From Psychrobacter sp. P2G3 (GTDB taxonomy: Bacteria; Pseudomonadota; Gammaproteobacteria; Pseudomonadales; Moraxellaceae): a stretch of 64,000 nucleotides of DNA. The translations under genes and the position numbers were made by a program. Numbering within the stretch: position 1 is the first letter of the stretch; the number at the start of each line of letters is the position of its first letter. Where the stretch lies: the NCBI RefSeq assembly GCF_001593285.1, contig NZ_CP012529.1:1178001-1242000 (forward strand). The letters run 5' to 3'. The notes beneath the pieces were generated by a model. That model saw nothing but the letters and a program-made list of their open reading frames with translations, searched no databases and was not told the origin of the DNA. Shown here piece after piece: positions 37,472 to 46,440 of the stretch.

Positions 37472-37494
37472 TCATTTTTAAGTCTGTTGTTCTA

Positions 37495-38976
37495 ATGGCA
37501 ATGACAAAAAGGAATGAGCGCACAACTATTATTCGTTTGCTGAGTAGGCAGGGTTTTGCTGAAATGAGAGCCACACTCAAGGAAGATGAGAGACGCTCAA
37601 TGGATATGCGCTATAACGTCACGGATGCTTTTACGATGGTGCATCCTGTGACTCTTACCAAAGGCAAAAACGCAAAAGTTTGGGACAGTGATGACCGTTG
37701 CTACATCGACTTTGTTGGCGGTATCGGTGTCTTAAATTTTGGTCATTGTCATCCTTATATCGTCTCCGCGATTATCAATCAAGCACAATCTCTTATTCAT
37801 TACGCCTACAATGCGGCTGCTCATCAGCCGTATCAAACCCTTATGCCACGGCTTTGTGAGCTGATTCCAATCAGTGGTGAGCTATCAGGCATGCTGACTA
37901 ATTGCGGTGCAGAAGCCACCGAAAATGCTATAAAAATTGCCCGCCTAAAGACAGGTCGTGTGGGTGTGATTGCCTTTGATGGTGGCTTTCATGGGCGCAC
38001 ACTGGCTGCGGTAAATCTAAATGGTAAAGTCGCTCCTTATAAGCGCGGGCTCGGGCCTTTAGCAGGTGGCGTTTACCATATTCCTTTTCCTAGCCCAGAT
38101 AATGAAGTGAGCGATCAGCAGGCTATCGATGCGCTTGCGCGTCTATTTGCTGTAGAGACCGATATTGATAATATCGGCGCCATCATCGTAGAGCCAGTAC
38201 AAGGCGAGGGTGGATTTCAGATAATGTCGGCCACATTCGCCAAATATTTGCGCGCCTTTTGTGATGAGCAGGGCATTTTGCTCATTATGGACGAAATTCA
38301 ATCGGGCTATGGTCGTACGGGTACACCTTTTGCCTTTACACATTTAGGGATTGAGCCTGACATGATATTGCTAGGCAAAAGCATCGCAGGTGGTTTGCCG
38401 TTAGGGGCAGTGATAGGCAAAGCGAGCGTCATGAATGGCTTGTCTAAAGGTAGCTTAGGCGGCACTTATTCAGGTAATCCAGTAGCGTGTGCCGCCGCCA
38501 ATGCCACGTTGGACATTATGCAAGAAGATGAGGTATGGGAATCTGCCAGACATTATGCCCACACCGTTGAGCAGACGGTGAACCAATGGCAGCAAGAGGG
38601 CGTATCGCCTTGGCTGTTCGGCCTTACTGGTATCGGTGCAATGCGTGGTATCGAGCTTCGCCATCCTGAACATGATGTCGATCCAAGCGTGATGACATAT
38701 GTGTTAACGCAAGCACGGGAGCGTGGTCTGCTGTTGATGCCTAGCGGTAAATATCGCCATATTATTCGCCTGCTGCCGCCTTTAACGATTGAGCCTGAAA
38801 CCCTGCAAGCCGGCCTTGATATTCTAAAAGAGGTTTTAAGTACTATTCCTGATGAAATAGCAGTGAATAAAAACTCTAATATTGAAAATTCAGCGAATCA
38901 AGTGTCAGCAATCAAAGCGTCAGCGTTTCAAACATCAATGACTCAAGCACCAGCAAATTATTTTTCTGCCACGTAA
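37495..38976 (+). CDS. Class III aminotransferase, probable 2-aminoadipate transaminase
   Basis: The product is a PLP-dependent class III aminotransferase (493 residues from this start). FVGGIGVLNFGHCHP, NCGAEATENAIKIARLKTGR, and the PLP aspartate and lysine in IMDEIQSGYGRTG and LLGKSIAGGLPLG are present. In Pseudomonas putida a class III enzyme makes 2-oxoadipate from 2-aminoadipate beside HglS, which follows here. GABA transaminase is the alternative. The start is uncertain: the frame is open to 37402, no site has a clear Shine-Dalgarno, and 37600 is possible. The last 45 residues are a polar Asn/Ser/Ala-rich tail not seen in the family core. Confidence 0.8.
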   Translation: MAMTKRNERTTIIRLLSRQGFAEMRATLKEDERRSMDMRYNVTDAFTMVHPVTLTKGKNAKVWDSDDRCYIDFVGGIGVLNFGHCHPYIVSAIINQAQSLIHYAYNAAAHQPYQTLMPRLCELIPISGELSGMLTNCGAEATENAIKIARLKTGRVGVIAFDGGFHGRTLAAVNLNGKVAPYKRGLGPLAGGVYHIPFPSPDNEVSDQQAIDALARLFAVETDIDNIGAIIVEPVQGEGGFQIMSATFAKYLRAFCDEQGILLIMDEIQSGYGRTGTPFAFTHLGIEPDMILLGKSIAGGLPLGAVIGKASVMNGLSKGSLGGTYSGNPVACAAANATLDIMQEDEVWESARHYAHTVEQTVNQWQQEGVSPWLFGLTGIGAMRGIELRHPEHDVDPSVMTYVLTQARERGLLLMPSGKYRHIIRLLPPLTIEPETLQAGLDILKEVLSTIPDEIAVNKNSNIENSANQVSAIKASAFQTSMTQAPANYFSAT

Positions 38977-39027
38977 CTCTCTTTGTATAAAGCTCTGCTA
39001 TATAGTTTTTATGGTTATTTTCCATAC

Positions 39028-39142
39028 TATAGTTTGTTAATTTTAAAAGCGATAAAGTGCTGCTGGGGTAAGTTTTTTCAGCCTCTGTCCCGCTTGCGAA
39101 CAGCACGCAAGAAAAATTTATACCAGTAGCACGTGACTATTA
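39028..39142 (-). repeat. ~145-bp intergenic inverted repeat element, copy D (reverse orientation)
   Basis: Relative to the other copies it is inverted: GCTGGGGTAAGTTTTTTCAG, CCTCTGTC, then CAGCACGCAAGAAAAATTTA and TACCAGTAGC. The left end TATAGTTTGTTAATTTTAAA corresponds to the right end of the other copies. The far end looks shortened. It lies between the aminotransferase and HglS genes. Confidence 0.7.
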
Positions 39143-39225
39143 ATTAGCAATTTATATTTAACCACCTGTATTTAACAGCTTGATATTAATAAAAATTTCT
39201 GGGATTTTAACAAGGATGTCTATCT

Positions 39226-40653
39226 GTGAATCATACATTTATAAATAGCGATGCTATTCGCCATGAGTTCTCTATGGCAATGTCAGCCATGTACCAAACT
39301 GAAGTTCCGCTATATGGTGACTTGCTCGATTTAGTCGCTGAGGTGAATACTGAGGTGCTAACCAAGCACCCTGAGATTAAGGAGCAATTGGAGTACACCG
39401 GAGAGATTGATAGACTCAGTATGGAGCGCCATGGTGCGATTAGATTGGGCACAGCGGACGAGCTCAGTATGATGCGTCGGCTTTTTGCCGTAATGGGTAT
39501 GCATCCTGTTGGCTATTATGATTTAGCACCCGCTGGCGTGCCCGTTCATTCTACGGCTTTTCGAGCCATTGATGCGCAAGCATTAAATCAAAGCCCATTT
39601 CGAGTTTTTACCTCTCTATTGCGCCTAGATTTGATTGCTGATGAAGCACTAAAACAAGAAGCGTCAAACGCATTGTTCAACCGTAATATCTTTACCGATA
39701 ATGTCGTCAGCCTGATTAAGCGCTTTGAAGGGCAGGGTGGTTTAACGTTGGATGAAGGTGAGCAGTTTGTCAAAGAGGCTTTAGAGACCTTTCGCTGGCA
39801 TGATAAAACGCCTGTCTCAAAAGAGCTATATCAACGCTTATTAGAGCAGCACGGCCTCATTGCTGATGTCGTCGGTTTTAAAGGCCCACATATCAATCAT
39901 TTGACCCCTAGAACGCTGGATATAGATACCGTACAGCAAGGCATGCAGGAAAAAGGCATCCCACCAAAAGCTATTATCGAAGGGCCGCCAAAACGGGATT
40001 GTCCTATTTTATTAAGGCAAACGAGCTTTAAGGCATTAGAGGAAGCCGTTAGTTTTAAAAATCCAAATGGTGAGTATGAACAGGGGCATCATACTGCGCG
40101 GTTTGGTGAGATTGAGCAGCGCGGTGTGGCATTAACGCCAAAGGGTAGAGCATTATATGATCAACTACTTAGTCAAGCACGCAATCAATTAGGCGCAACT
40201 CCGAATGAAGACAATGCTTCACAGTATTATCAAATTTTAGAGAGTGCATTTGAAGCGTTCCCCGATGATTATCATGCGATGCATAATGAGGAGCTCGCTT
40301 ACTTTTATTATCAACCAGTCGATAATGCTGCAGATATAAGTAGTGCTATGCTTGGTTTGGAAAGAGTTGATGTACAAACGGTTGATTCAAAACAAGTAGT
40401 AAATGCTTTGATTGAGAAAGGCGCTATCCGGATTGAGCCTATCGTTTATGAAGATTTCCTGCCCGTTAGTGCCGCTGGTATTTTTCAATCCAATCTTCAG
40501 CAAGATAAGCAGAGCAACTATGATGGCAATTCAAATAAACATGAATTTGAGCAAGCACTTGGTGCTAGTATTCATGATGAGCTCGCTTTATATAAAGATA
40601 TACAAGCTCAAAGCTTAGAGAAATGCCTGATGTCTTTAGGCAATTATGTATAG
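39226..40653 (+). CDS. hglS: 2-oxoadipate dioxygenase/decarboxylase (HglS, DUF1338 family)
   Basis: The 475-residue product belongs to the DUF1338/YdcJ family. Likely metal ligands are H69 in MERHGAIRLGT, H225 in GPHINHLTPR and E295 in ARFGEIEQRG, which agree in position with those known for P. putida HglS. That enzyme converts 2-oxoadipate to D-2-hydroxyglutarate with loss of CO2. The start is a GTG with AAGGA nine bases upstream. The neighbours amaB and amaA support the lysine route. Near the C-terminus a Gln/Asn-rich segment (residues about 425-445) is unusual. Confidence 0.88.
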   Translation: MNHTFINSDAIRHEFSMAMSAMYQTEVPLYGDLLDLVAEVNTEVLTKHPEIKEQLEYTGEIDRLSMERHGAIRLGTADELSMMRRLFAVMGMHPVGYYDLAPAGVPVHSTAFRAIDAQALNQSPFRVFTSLLRLDLIADEALKQEASNALFNRNIFTDNVVSLIKRFEGQGGLTLDEGEQFVKEALETFRWHDKTPVSKELYQRLLEQHGLIADVVGFKGPHINHLTPRTLDIDTVQQGMQEKGIPPKAIIEGPPKRDCPILLRQTSFKALEEAVSFKNPNGEYEQGHHTARFGEIEQRGVALTPKGRALYDQLLSQARNQLGATPNEDNASQYYQILESAFEAFPDDYHAMHNEELAYFYYQPVDNAADISSAMLGLERVDVQTVDSKQVVNALIEKGAIRIEPIVYEDFLPVSAAGIFQSNLQQDKQSNYDGNSNKHEFEQALGASIHDELALYKDIQAQSLEKCLMSLGNYV

Positions 40654-40701
40654 AAAATTAATTATGTATAAAAATGCACATAGCCATTTTATTTATACAC
40701 T

Positions 40702-40716
40702 ATTCCAAAATGGAAT
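40702..40716. promoter_or_regulatory. Candidate LysR-type operator upstream of amaB
   Basis: ATTCCAAAATGGAAT has perfect 6-base arms around AAA and fits a T-N11-A LysR box. It is 97 bases before the amaB ATG. The LysR protein at the head of the cluster is the obvious candidate to bind it. Confidence 0.4.
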
Positions 40717-40812
40717 GACCGTAAGAAATTTATTATTTTGCAACTTAACTGGTTGCAAGGTAGCTTAAAGGTCTATTAAGGACGTTATAAATTAATATAC
40801 AAGGGATTGAAT

Positions 40813-42303
40813 ATGATTAAGCAATACATGTCTGCCATGGGTGTCAAAGAAGAACAATATCAACATGGCGATTTTGAAGTCAATACGCCTATAGACGGTA
40901 CAGTTATTGGCAAGATAACCTTAGATAGCGTTGATGAAGTCAATAATAAAATCCAAAACGCCAAAAAAGCGTTTAAGGAATGGCGCGTCGTTCCTGCCCC
41001 CAAGCGTGGTGAGTTGATTCGTCTGCTGGGTGAAGTGCTGCGCGAGCATAAAGAAGATTTGGGCATGCTGGTGTCGTTTGAGGCAGGCAAGATCAAAGAA
41101 GAGGGCCTAGGTGAAGTTCAAGAAATGATCGATATCTGTGACTTCGCTGTCGGCGTTTCGCGTCAGCTTTATGGCTTGACGATTGCCTCAGAGCGCCCAG
41201 GTCACCATATGCGCGAGACATGGCATCCGCTTGGTGTTATCGGTGTCATCTCTGCTTTCAACTTCCCTGTAGCAGTGTGGTCTTGGAATACAGCGCTGGC
41301 CATCGTTTGTGGTAACCCCGTAGTTTGGAAACCGTCAGAGAAGGCGCCTTTGGTTGCTTTGGCCTGTCAGGCCATGTTCGAAAAAGCCTTAGCAAAGTTT
41401 GGTGATGCACCAGATCATTTGTCTCAAGTGATATTGGGTAAGACAGATATCGGTAATGCCCTAGTTGAAAACAAAGACGTAGCTTTGGTGAGCGCGACTG
41501 GAAGCACGCGCATGGGTAGAGCTGTCGGGCCAAAAGTTGCAGATCGTTTCGGTAAATGCTTGCTTGAGCTTGGTGGTAATAACGCTATGATCTTGGCGCC
41601 AACGGCTGACTTAGATCTTGCGCTACGTGGCATTATATTTTCAGCAGTTGGTACAGCGGGTCAGCGTTGCACCACCTTGCGCCGTCTTTTCGTCCATGAA
41701 TCTATCAAAGACGATATTTTACCACGCGTAAAATCAGCTTATGAGACTGTCAGTATTGGTCATCCGCTAGAAGGCAATTTGGTCGGTCCACTGATTGATG
41801 AAGACAGCTTCAATAACATGCAAGCAGCGCTTGAGAAGGCTCGAGAAGCGGGCGGTACAGTAACAGGTGGCGAGCGCGTATTAGCAGATAAATACCCTGA
41901 TGCCTATTATGTCACGCCTGCCATTGTAGAGTTTGATGAGCAAAACGACGTTGCTAGAAGCGAGACTTTTGCGCCTATTTTATATGTCATGACCTATAAA
42001 GACTTTGATGATGCCATTGAGATGCAAAACGATGTTCCGCAAGGGCTCTCGTCATGTATCTTTACCAATGACTTACGTGAAGCTGAAACTTTCCTCAGCG
42101 ATCGTGGTAGTGATTGTGGCATCGCTAACGTCAATATCGGTACTAGCGGCGCTGAGATTGGCGGTGCGTTCGGTGGCGAAAAAGAAACTGGCGGTGGACG
42201 TGAGTCAGGATCAGACGCATGGAAAGCCTATATGCGTCGTCAAACCAACACCATCAACTATTCAACAGAGCTGCCACTTGCCCAGGGTATTAGCTTTGGT
42301 TAA
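40813..42303 (+). CDS. amaB: L-2-aminoadipate semialdehyde dehydrogenase (ALDH7 family)
   Basis: The product (496 residues) is an aldehyde dehydrogenase of the ALDH7A1/AmaB group. NAD-binding and catalytic motifs include SAFNFPVAVWSWN, LLELGGNNAMIL with the general-base Glu, and GTAGQRCTTLRRL with the nucleophilic Cys; EIGGAFGGEKETGGGRESGSDAWK near the C-terminus is typical of ALDH7. It oxidises aminoadipate semialdehyde (in equilibrium with piperideine-6-carboxylate) to 2-aminoadipate. ATG at 40813 has AAGGGA six bases upstream. Confidence 0.92.
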   Translation: MIKQYMSAMGVKEEQYQHGDFEVNTPIDGTVIGKITLDSVDEVNNKIQNAKKAFKEWRVVPAPKRGELIRLLGEVLREHKEDLGMLVSFEAGKIKEEGLGEVQEMIDICDFAVGVSRQLYGLTIASERPGHHMRETWHPLGVIGVISAFNFPVAVWSWNTALAIVCGNPVVWKPSEKAPLVALACQAMFEKALAKFGDAPDHLSQVILGKTDIGNALVENKDVALVSATGSTRMGRAVGPKVADRFGKCLLELGGNNAMILAPTADLDLALRGIIFSAVGTAGQRCTTLRRLFVHESIKDDILPRVKSAYETVSIGHPLEGNLVGPLIDEDSFNNMQAALEKAREAGGTVTGGERVLADKYPDAYYVTPAIVEFDEQNDVARSETFAPILYVMTYKDFDDAIEMQNDVPQGLSSCIFTNDLREAETFLSDRGSDCGIANVNIGTSGAEIGGAFGGEKETGGGRESGSDAWKAYMRRQTNTINYSTELPLAQGISFG

Positions 42304-42366
42304 TGCCAATCTGTTTGAGGATTGAATATTTTAGCTTTTGATTTAATTCTTAATTCTTATATAAAC

Positions 42367-42423
42367 TTATCGAGTATAGATTTACTGAGTACAAATTACT
42401 GAGTACAAATTACTGAGTACAAA
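42367..42423. repeat. 14-bp tandem repeat, three exact copies and one degenerate
   Basis: TTACTGAGTACAAA occurs three times in a row at 42382, 42396 and 42410, preceded by a degenerate TTATCGAGTATAGA. The 14-base period equals that of the repeat upstream of maiA. It lies in the gap between amaB and the NhaC-type gene. Confidence 0.85.
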
Positions 42424-42437
42424 TTGTTGGACATAAA

Positions 42438-42468
42438 CTACCAAGCATACTCTGCGTATGCTTGGTAG
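42438..42468. terminator. 13-bp perfect hairpin between amaB and the NhaC-type gene
   Basis: CTACCAAGCATAC and GTATGCTTGGTAG pair perfectly around a TCTGC loop. No T-run follows, so it could be an RNA-processing or attenuation hairpin rather than a strong terminator. Confidence 0.5.
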
Positions 42469-42539
42469 GCTAATAATTATAAGCAATCAAGGATTGGTTG
42501 CAATACCCATTGACGACTACTAAGGAAGGTAGAATTATC

Positions 42540-44003
42540 ATGATCGATGACAAACCGCATGACCCCGCTAATGATGGCTATGGTCCATCTTCTAGCTTCT
42601 TACTTGATATTGCCCCTCTAGTATTGACTGCCATGATTCTTATGGTGCAGTTTTTCGTATTTAAAGACTTTACCCCGCATATACCGTTGGCCTGTGGCAT
42701 CTTAATCACTGGCTTATTTATGAAGATGCGTGGCCGTGACTGGCAGGGTATGGAGGAGCGGTTCTTAAAGGTTATTAAAATAGGCCTTCCAGCGATGATT
42801 ATTCTAATGGGCGTCGGCATGCTCATTGGCTCATGGATTATTGCAGGGACAGTTCCGACCATTCTTTATTACGGTTTTAGTATTTTTTCTCCTTCCTCAT
42901 TTTTATTTTCAGTTTGTATTATTTGCGCCATTATTTCTGTCGCAACCGGCACTTCTTGGGGCACAGTTGGTACGGTTGGACTCGCGATGATGGGCATCGG
43001 CATGGGGCTTGGTATTCCAGCCCACTTTACAGGCGGTGCTATCGTCTCCGGTGCTTTTTTTGGAGACAAAATGTCGCCATTGTCGGATACTACCAACCTA
43101 ACTCCTGCTGCTGCAGGCGTTGAGCTTTGGGATCATATTAGAGGTATGCTGCCGACGACCGTCCCAGCAATGGTTACCGCCTTAGCACTCTATGCATGGA
43201 TTGGCATGGGTTATGGCGATGACAGTATTGATTTATCTTCTATCCGAGCCTTACAAACAAGCCTAGCTGACAACTACAACTTAAGCATTATTACCTTATT
43301 ACCCGCGCTTGTGGTTGTTATCGCGGCTGTTATGAAAATGCCAGCGATACCGACTGTCTTAGGCGGCGTTGTCGTGGCATCAGTTATTGCGTTTTTTCTA
43401 CAAGGCGTTGGGGTCAGTGATATTTTTAATGTTTTACAAAACGGCTTTGTCAGCGAAACGGGTTTTGAGGTCGTTGATAAATTGTTATCAAAAGGCGGCG
43501 TCATGTCAATGACATGGGTCATTACTTTGACCATCTTTGCACTCGCTTTTGTCGGCTCACTTGAGCATTACGGCACACTGAAAGCCATCATGGCGAAAAT
43601 AGATAAGGCCGTAAAGTCGCGTATTGGTTTAATTCTAACGACTTATGCCAGCGTCCTTGGCGTGGGTACTTTAATCGGAGACGTTTATACAACTTTGGTA
43701 TTACCAGGTCGTTTACTAAAAGAGAAATATAAAGAGATGGGCTATAAGCGCACGACGCTAACGCGCTCTATCGAAGACAGTGGTACGCTATTGTCACCGC
43801 TGATTCCTTGGAACATGGGCGGTAGCTTTGTCGCAGCGACACTGGGCATAGCAACACTGACTTATGCACCTTTTGCTTTTGCGTGTTGGTTGTCGCCTTT
43901 ATTTGGCTTGTTATGGGCGTTCCTTGACAAGTTTATACCGCGTGAAGAGCCCACTGTAGAAAAGCTCGACACAGCTACTTCAACTTCAATTAGTGACGTG
44001 TGA
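42540..44003 (+). CDS. NhaC-family transporter in the lysine cluster
   Basis: The 487-residue membrane protein has about 12 helices and GGAIVSGAFFGDKMSPLSDTTNL, the NhaC motif. ATG at 42540 has AAGGAAGG about ten bases upstream; a TTG at 42498 is rejected. NhaC-family LysW proteins have been proposed as lysine transporters from lysine-riboswitch regulons in other bacteria, so this carrier may import lysine or pipecolate. amaA starts 17 bases after its stop. No lysine riboswitch could be recognised here. Confidence 0.83.
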   Translation: MIDDKPHDPANDGYGPSSSFLLDIAPLVLTAMILMVQFFVFKDFTPHIPLACGILITGLFMKMRGRDWQGMEERFLKVIKIGLPAMIILMGVGMLIGSWIIAGTVPTILYYGFSIFSPSSFLFSVCIICAIISVATGTSWGTVGTVGLAMMGIGMGLGIPAHFTGGAIVSGAFFGDKMSPLSDTTNLTPAAAGVELWDHIRGMLPTTVPAMVTALALYAWIGMGYGDDSIDLSSIRALQTSLADNYNLSIITLLPALVVVIAAVMKMPAIPTVLGGVVVASVIAFFLQGVGVSDIFNVLQNGFVSETGFEVVDKLLSKGGVMSMTWVITLTIFALAFVGSLEHYGTLKAIMAKIDKAVKSRIGLILTTYASVLGVGTLIGDVYTTLVLPGRLLKEKYKEMGYKRTTLTRSIEDSGTLLSPLIPWNMGGSFVAATLGIATLTYAPFAFACWLSPLFGLLWAFLDKFIPREEPTVEKLDTATSTSISDV

Positions 44004-44020
44004 TACGAAGGGAGTATGAG

Positions 44021-45307
44021 ATGTTGCAAGAGCAATGTTTGTGGAACATAACTGCGCCCAATATTGACACCTACAGCCAGATGAGTAGCGATACTCAAGC
44101 GACTATTTGTATCATTGGAGGCGGTTATACAGGGTTATCGGCTGCGATTCATCTGGCCGAAAAAGGCGTCAAGGTTATCTTGCTAGAGAGTCAAACGATC
44201 GGTAGTGGCGGCTCAGGGAAAAGCGTAGGGCTAGTCAATGCAGGAACTTGGGCACGGCCTGATGACTTGAATATTGCTTTAGGTGAAGCGGCAGGTGAGC
44301 GTCTGACAGAAGCCCTTGGACAAGCGCCAAGCTTAGTATTTGACTTAATCAAGCGTTATAATATCGATGCACAAGCCACTCAAGCCGGTAATATCCACAT
44401 GGCACATAATGCCAAAGGTGAAGTTGATGTCGATATCAGATACGAGCAACTAAGCCGTCGCGGTGCGAATATTGAGGTATTGACCGGAAGCAAATGCCAT
44501 GAATATTGCGGTACCAAAAGTATCAATAAAGCACTACTAGATCATCGTGCTGGTACCATAAACCCGTTGGCTTATGTCAGAGGACTCGCAAAAGTAGCAA
44601 CCAGTCTTGGTGTCACTATCTACGAGCATTCAGCTGTTGAAGCACTAGAAAAAGTAGATGGCCATTGGTACACAAGGACTGCTAAAGCCCGCGTAAAGTC
44701 TGAGCGTGTCATTATTGCGACTAATGCCTATACCGAAGGCGAATGGACAGAAATTACCAAGACGTTTTATCTGGTTTATTACTATCAGATTGCGTCTGAA
44801 CCGCTTAGCGGAGAGGCTGCAGATCGTATTTTGCCATACAGAACAGGTGCATGGGACACGCGCTTAGCATTATCTAGCTTTCGTCGTGATGACGATGATC
44901 GCTTGTTATTAGGAACAGTTGGTGGTACCCAGCTTAAACCGAAATCCTTTTACCAATCATGGGCCAATGCTGTGCAAAAAAGCTATTATCCAGATTTGCC
45001 AGCATTTAAATGGCAGTATGAATGGACTGGTAGCTTTGGCTTTACGCAAGATCATATCTTTCGAGTGATGGAGCCCGATGAAGGCTTACTCACAGCAACG
45101 GCTTATAACGGACGCGGTATTACCACAGGCACGCTAATGGGCAAGTGTTTTGCAGACTATATACTGACGGGCAATAGAGACAGTATTCCATTACCATTTA
45201 AGACTTTAGAAGAAGCAAAAGTCTCTTTTGGAGGACTCAAATCTGGATTTACTGAAGTAGGATTGACGCTGTATCATGCGGGACAATGTTTAAAAATCAT
45301 CAGATAA
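44021..45307 (+). CDS. amaA: FAD-dependent oxidase, probable L-pipecolate oxidase
   Basis: The product (428 residues) is a DAO-family flavoenzyme with the dinucleotide motif IIGGGYTGLSAAIHLAEKG near residue 27 and a C-terminal YNGRGITTGTLMGK segment. AmaA of P. putida oxidises L-pipecolate to piperideine-6-carboxylate, the substrate of AmaB. The shared cluster with amaB supports this call. ATG at 44021 has AAGGGAG seven bases upstream. Related oxidases act on other N-methyl or cyclic amino acids, so the substrate remains inferred. Confidence 0.82.
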   Translation: MLQEQCLWNITAPNIDTYSQMSSDTQATICIIGGGYTGLSAAIHLAEKGVKVILLESQTIGSGGSGKSVGLVNAGTWARPDDLNIALGEAAGERLTEALGQAPSLVFDLIKRYNIDAQATQAGNIHMAHNAKGEVDVDIRYEQLSRRGANIEVLTGSKCHEYCGTKSINKALLDHRAGTINPLAYVRGLAKVATSLGVTIYEHSAVEALEKVDGHWYTRTAKARVKSERVIIATNAYTEGEWTEITKTFYLVYYYQIASEPLSGEAADRILPYRTGAWDTRLALSSFRRDDDDRLLLGTVGGTQLKPKSFYQSWANAVQKSYYPDLPAFKWQYEWTGSFGFTQDHIFRVMEPDEGLLTATAYNGRGITTGTLMGKCFADYILTGNRDSIPLPFKTLEEAKVSFGGLKSGFTEVGLTLYHAGQCLKIIR

Positions 45308-45379
45308 ATTGATGAGCATCCCTGAAAGTCATATAAATTAGCAAAGATATTGATTAGTATCGATATTACCATTATGGTT

Positions 45380-45414
45380 AAAGCCAGACAGCATTTATGT
45401 TGTCTGGCTTTTTT
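45380..45414 (+). terminator. Rho-independent terminator of the lysine cluster
   Basis: AAAGCCAGACA and TGTCTGGCTTTTTT form an 11-base stem with an ATG-rich loop and a T-run. A near-identical stem occurs at 62618-62650 after the parvulin gene. Confidence 0.92.
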
Positions 45415-45455
45415 CTTCTATTTTCATCATTCATAAGACAATTATATTTAAAAAA

Positions 45456-46319
45456 ATGGACAATAACATGCAAGCGCCTAGCAATAAAAATTTCACTCAT
45501 ATGGCTAATGTGGCAAATACCAAAACATGGTTATTCGTCCCAGCGACTCGAATAGACAGAGTAAGCAAAGCCTTTGCCAGTGGTGCAGATGCTGTGATTG
45601 TGGATTTAGAGGATGCAGTTGCTCAAGAGGATAAAGCGCAAGCGCGCAAAGCATTACAAGGATACTATGATAGTGCAGACTATCAACCAGTTTGGGTACG
45701 AATTAATCAAGCAGGTAGTACTGATTTTGCTGAAGATATAAAAGCATGCGAGCAGATGCCCAATCTCGCTGGAGTCATACTGCCTAAAGCTGAACAAGCC
45801 ACAGATATCGAATACATTCATCATTTAACCGGATTATCTGTCATTGCATTAATAGAAAATGCCATAGGTTTGCACCAAGTCGATGCTATGGCAAAAGCGT
45901 CAGGACTAATCGCGTTCAGTTATGGCTTTCTAGACTTATGCAATGATCTGGGAGTCCAAGTAGGGACGCTAGCGGCAGATATCGTCGCCAATCAGATTCG
46001 CTATCAATTAATCCTTACTTCAAAAATCAATCAGCTGTCGCCGCCCATTGATACGGTGTATCCCGATTTTAATGACACTGAGGGATTAAGCGCTCGCGTA
46101 CAGCTGTGGTCGCAGATGGGCATGTCCGGCATGCTCTGTATTCATCCTAGACAAGTAGCTATTGTCCAAAACGCGCTTCAACCAACAGATGCTGAAATTG
46201 AGTTTGCTAGGCATGTTGTAGAAGAATATGAGCGCAGTGGACAAGCGGTGTTTAAAGTAGATGGTGAAATGGTCGATGCACCAGTGATTCAGCGCTGTGT
46301 GCAGCTGTTAGCTAGGTAG
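45456..46319 (+). CDS. CitE-like HpcH/HpaI-family lyase
   Basis: The 287-residue product has TWLFVPATRIDRVSKAFASGADAVIVDLEDAV, the CitE-type beginning with a metal-binding acidic motif, and IALIENAIGLHQVDAM further on. Family members cleave or form citramalyl-CoA, malyl-CoA or similar compounds; no citrate lyase alpha or gamma subunit is nearby, so it is a stand-alone CitE-like enzyme. It follows the amaA terminator and may have its own promoter. Starts at 45456, 45468 and 45501 are possible and none has a clear Shine-Dalgarno. Confidence 0.8.
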   Translation: MDNNMQAPSNKNFTHMANVANTKTWLFVPATRIDRVSKAFASGADAVIVDLEDAVAQEDKAQARKALQGYYDSADYQPVWVRINQAGSTDFAEDIKACEQMPNLAGVILPKAEQATDIEYIHHLTGLSVIALIENAIGLHQVDAMAKASGLIAFSYGFLDLCNDLGVQVGTLAADIVANQIRYQLILTSKINQLSPPIDTVYPDFNDTEGLSARVQLWSQMGMSGMLCIHPRQVAIVQNALQPTDAEIEFARHVVEEYERSGQAVFKVDGEMVDAPVIQRCVQLLAR

Positions 46320-46440
46320 GTTGAGAAGAAAATTTGCTTTTTATCACACTTGTTATGTACAAAATTAGATTTACAATGTTTATGTATAAGCTACTTTGCC
46401 TATCGATATAACCACTTTTAATTTGAATTGGAGAACCCTA

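Noticed and set aside
46396..46440. TTG at 46396 as the start of the efflux adaptor
   Set aside because: It has no Shine-Dalgarno, whereas the TTG at 46441 has GGAG seven bases upstream and leads directly into the membrane anchor.
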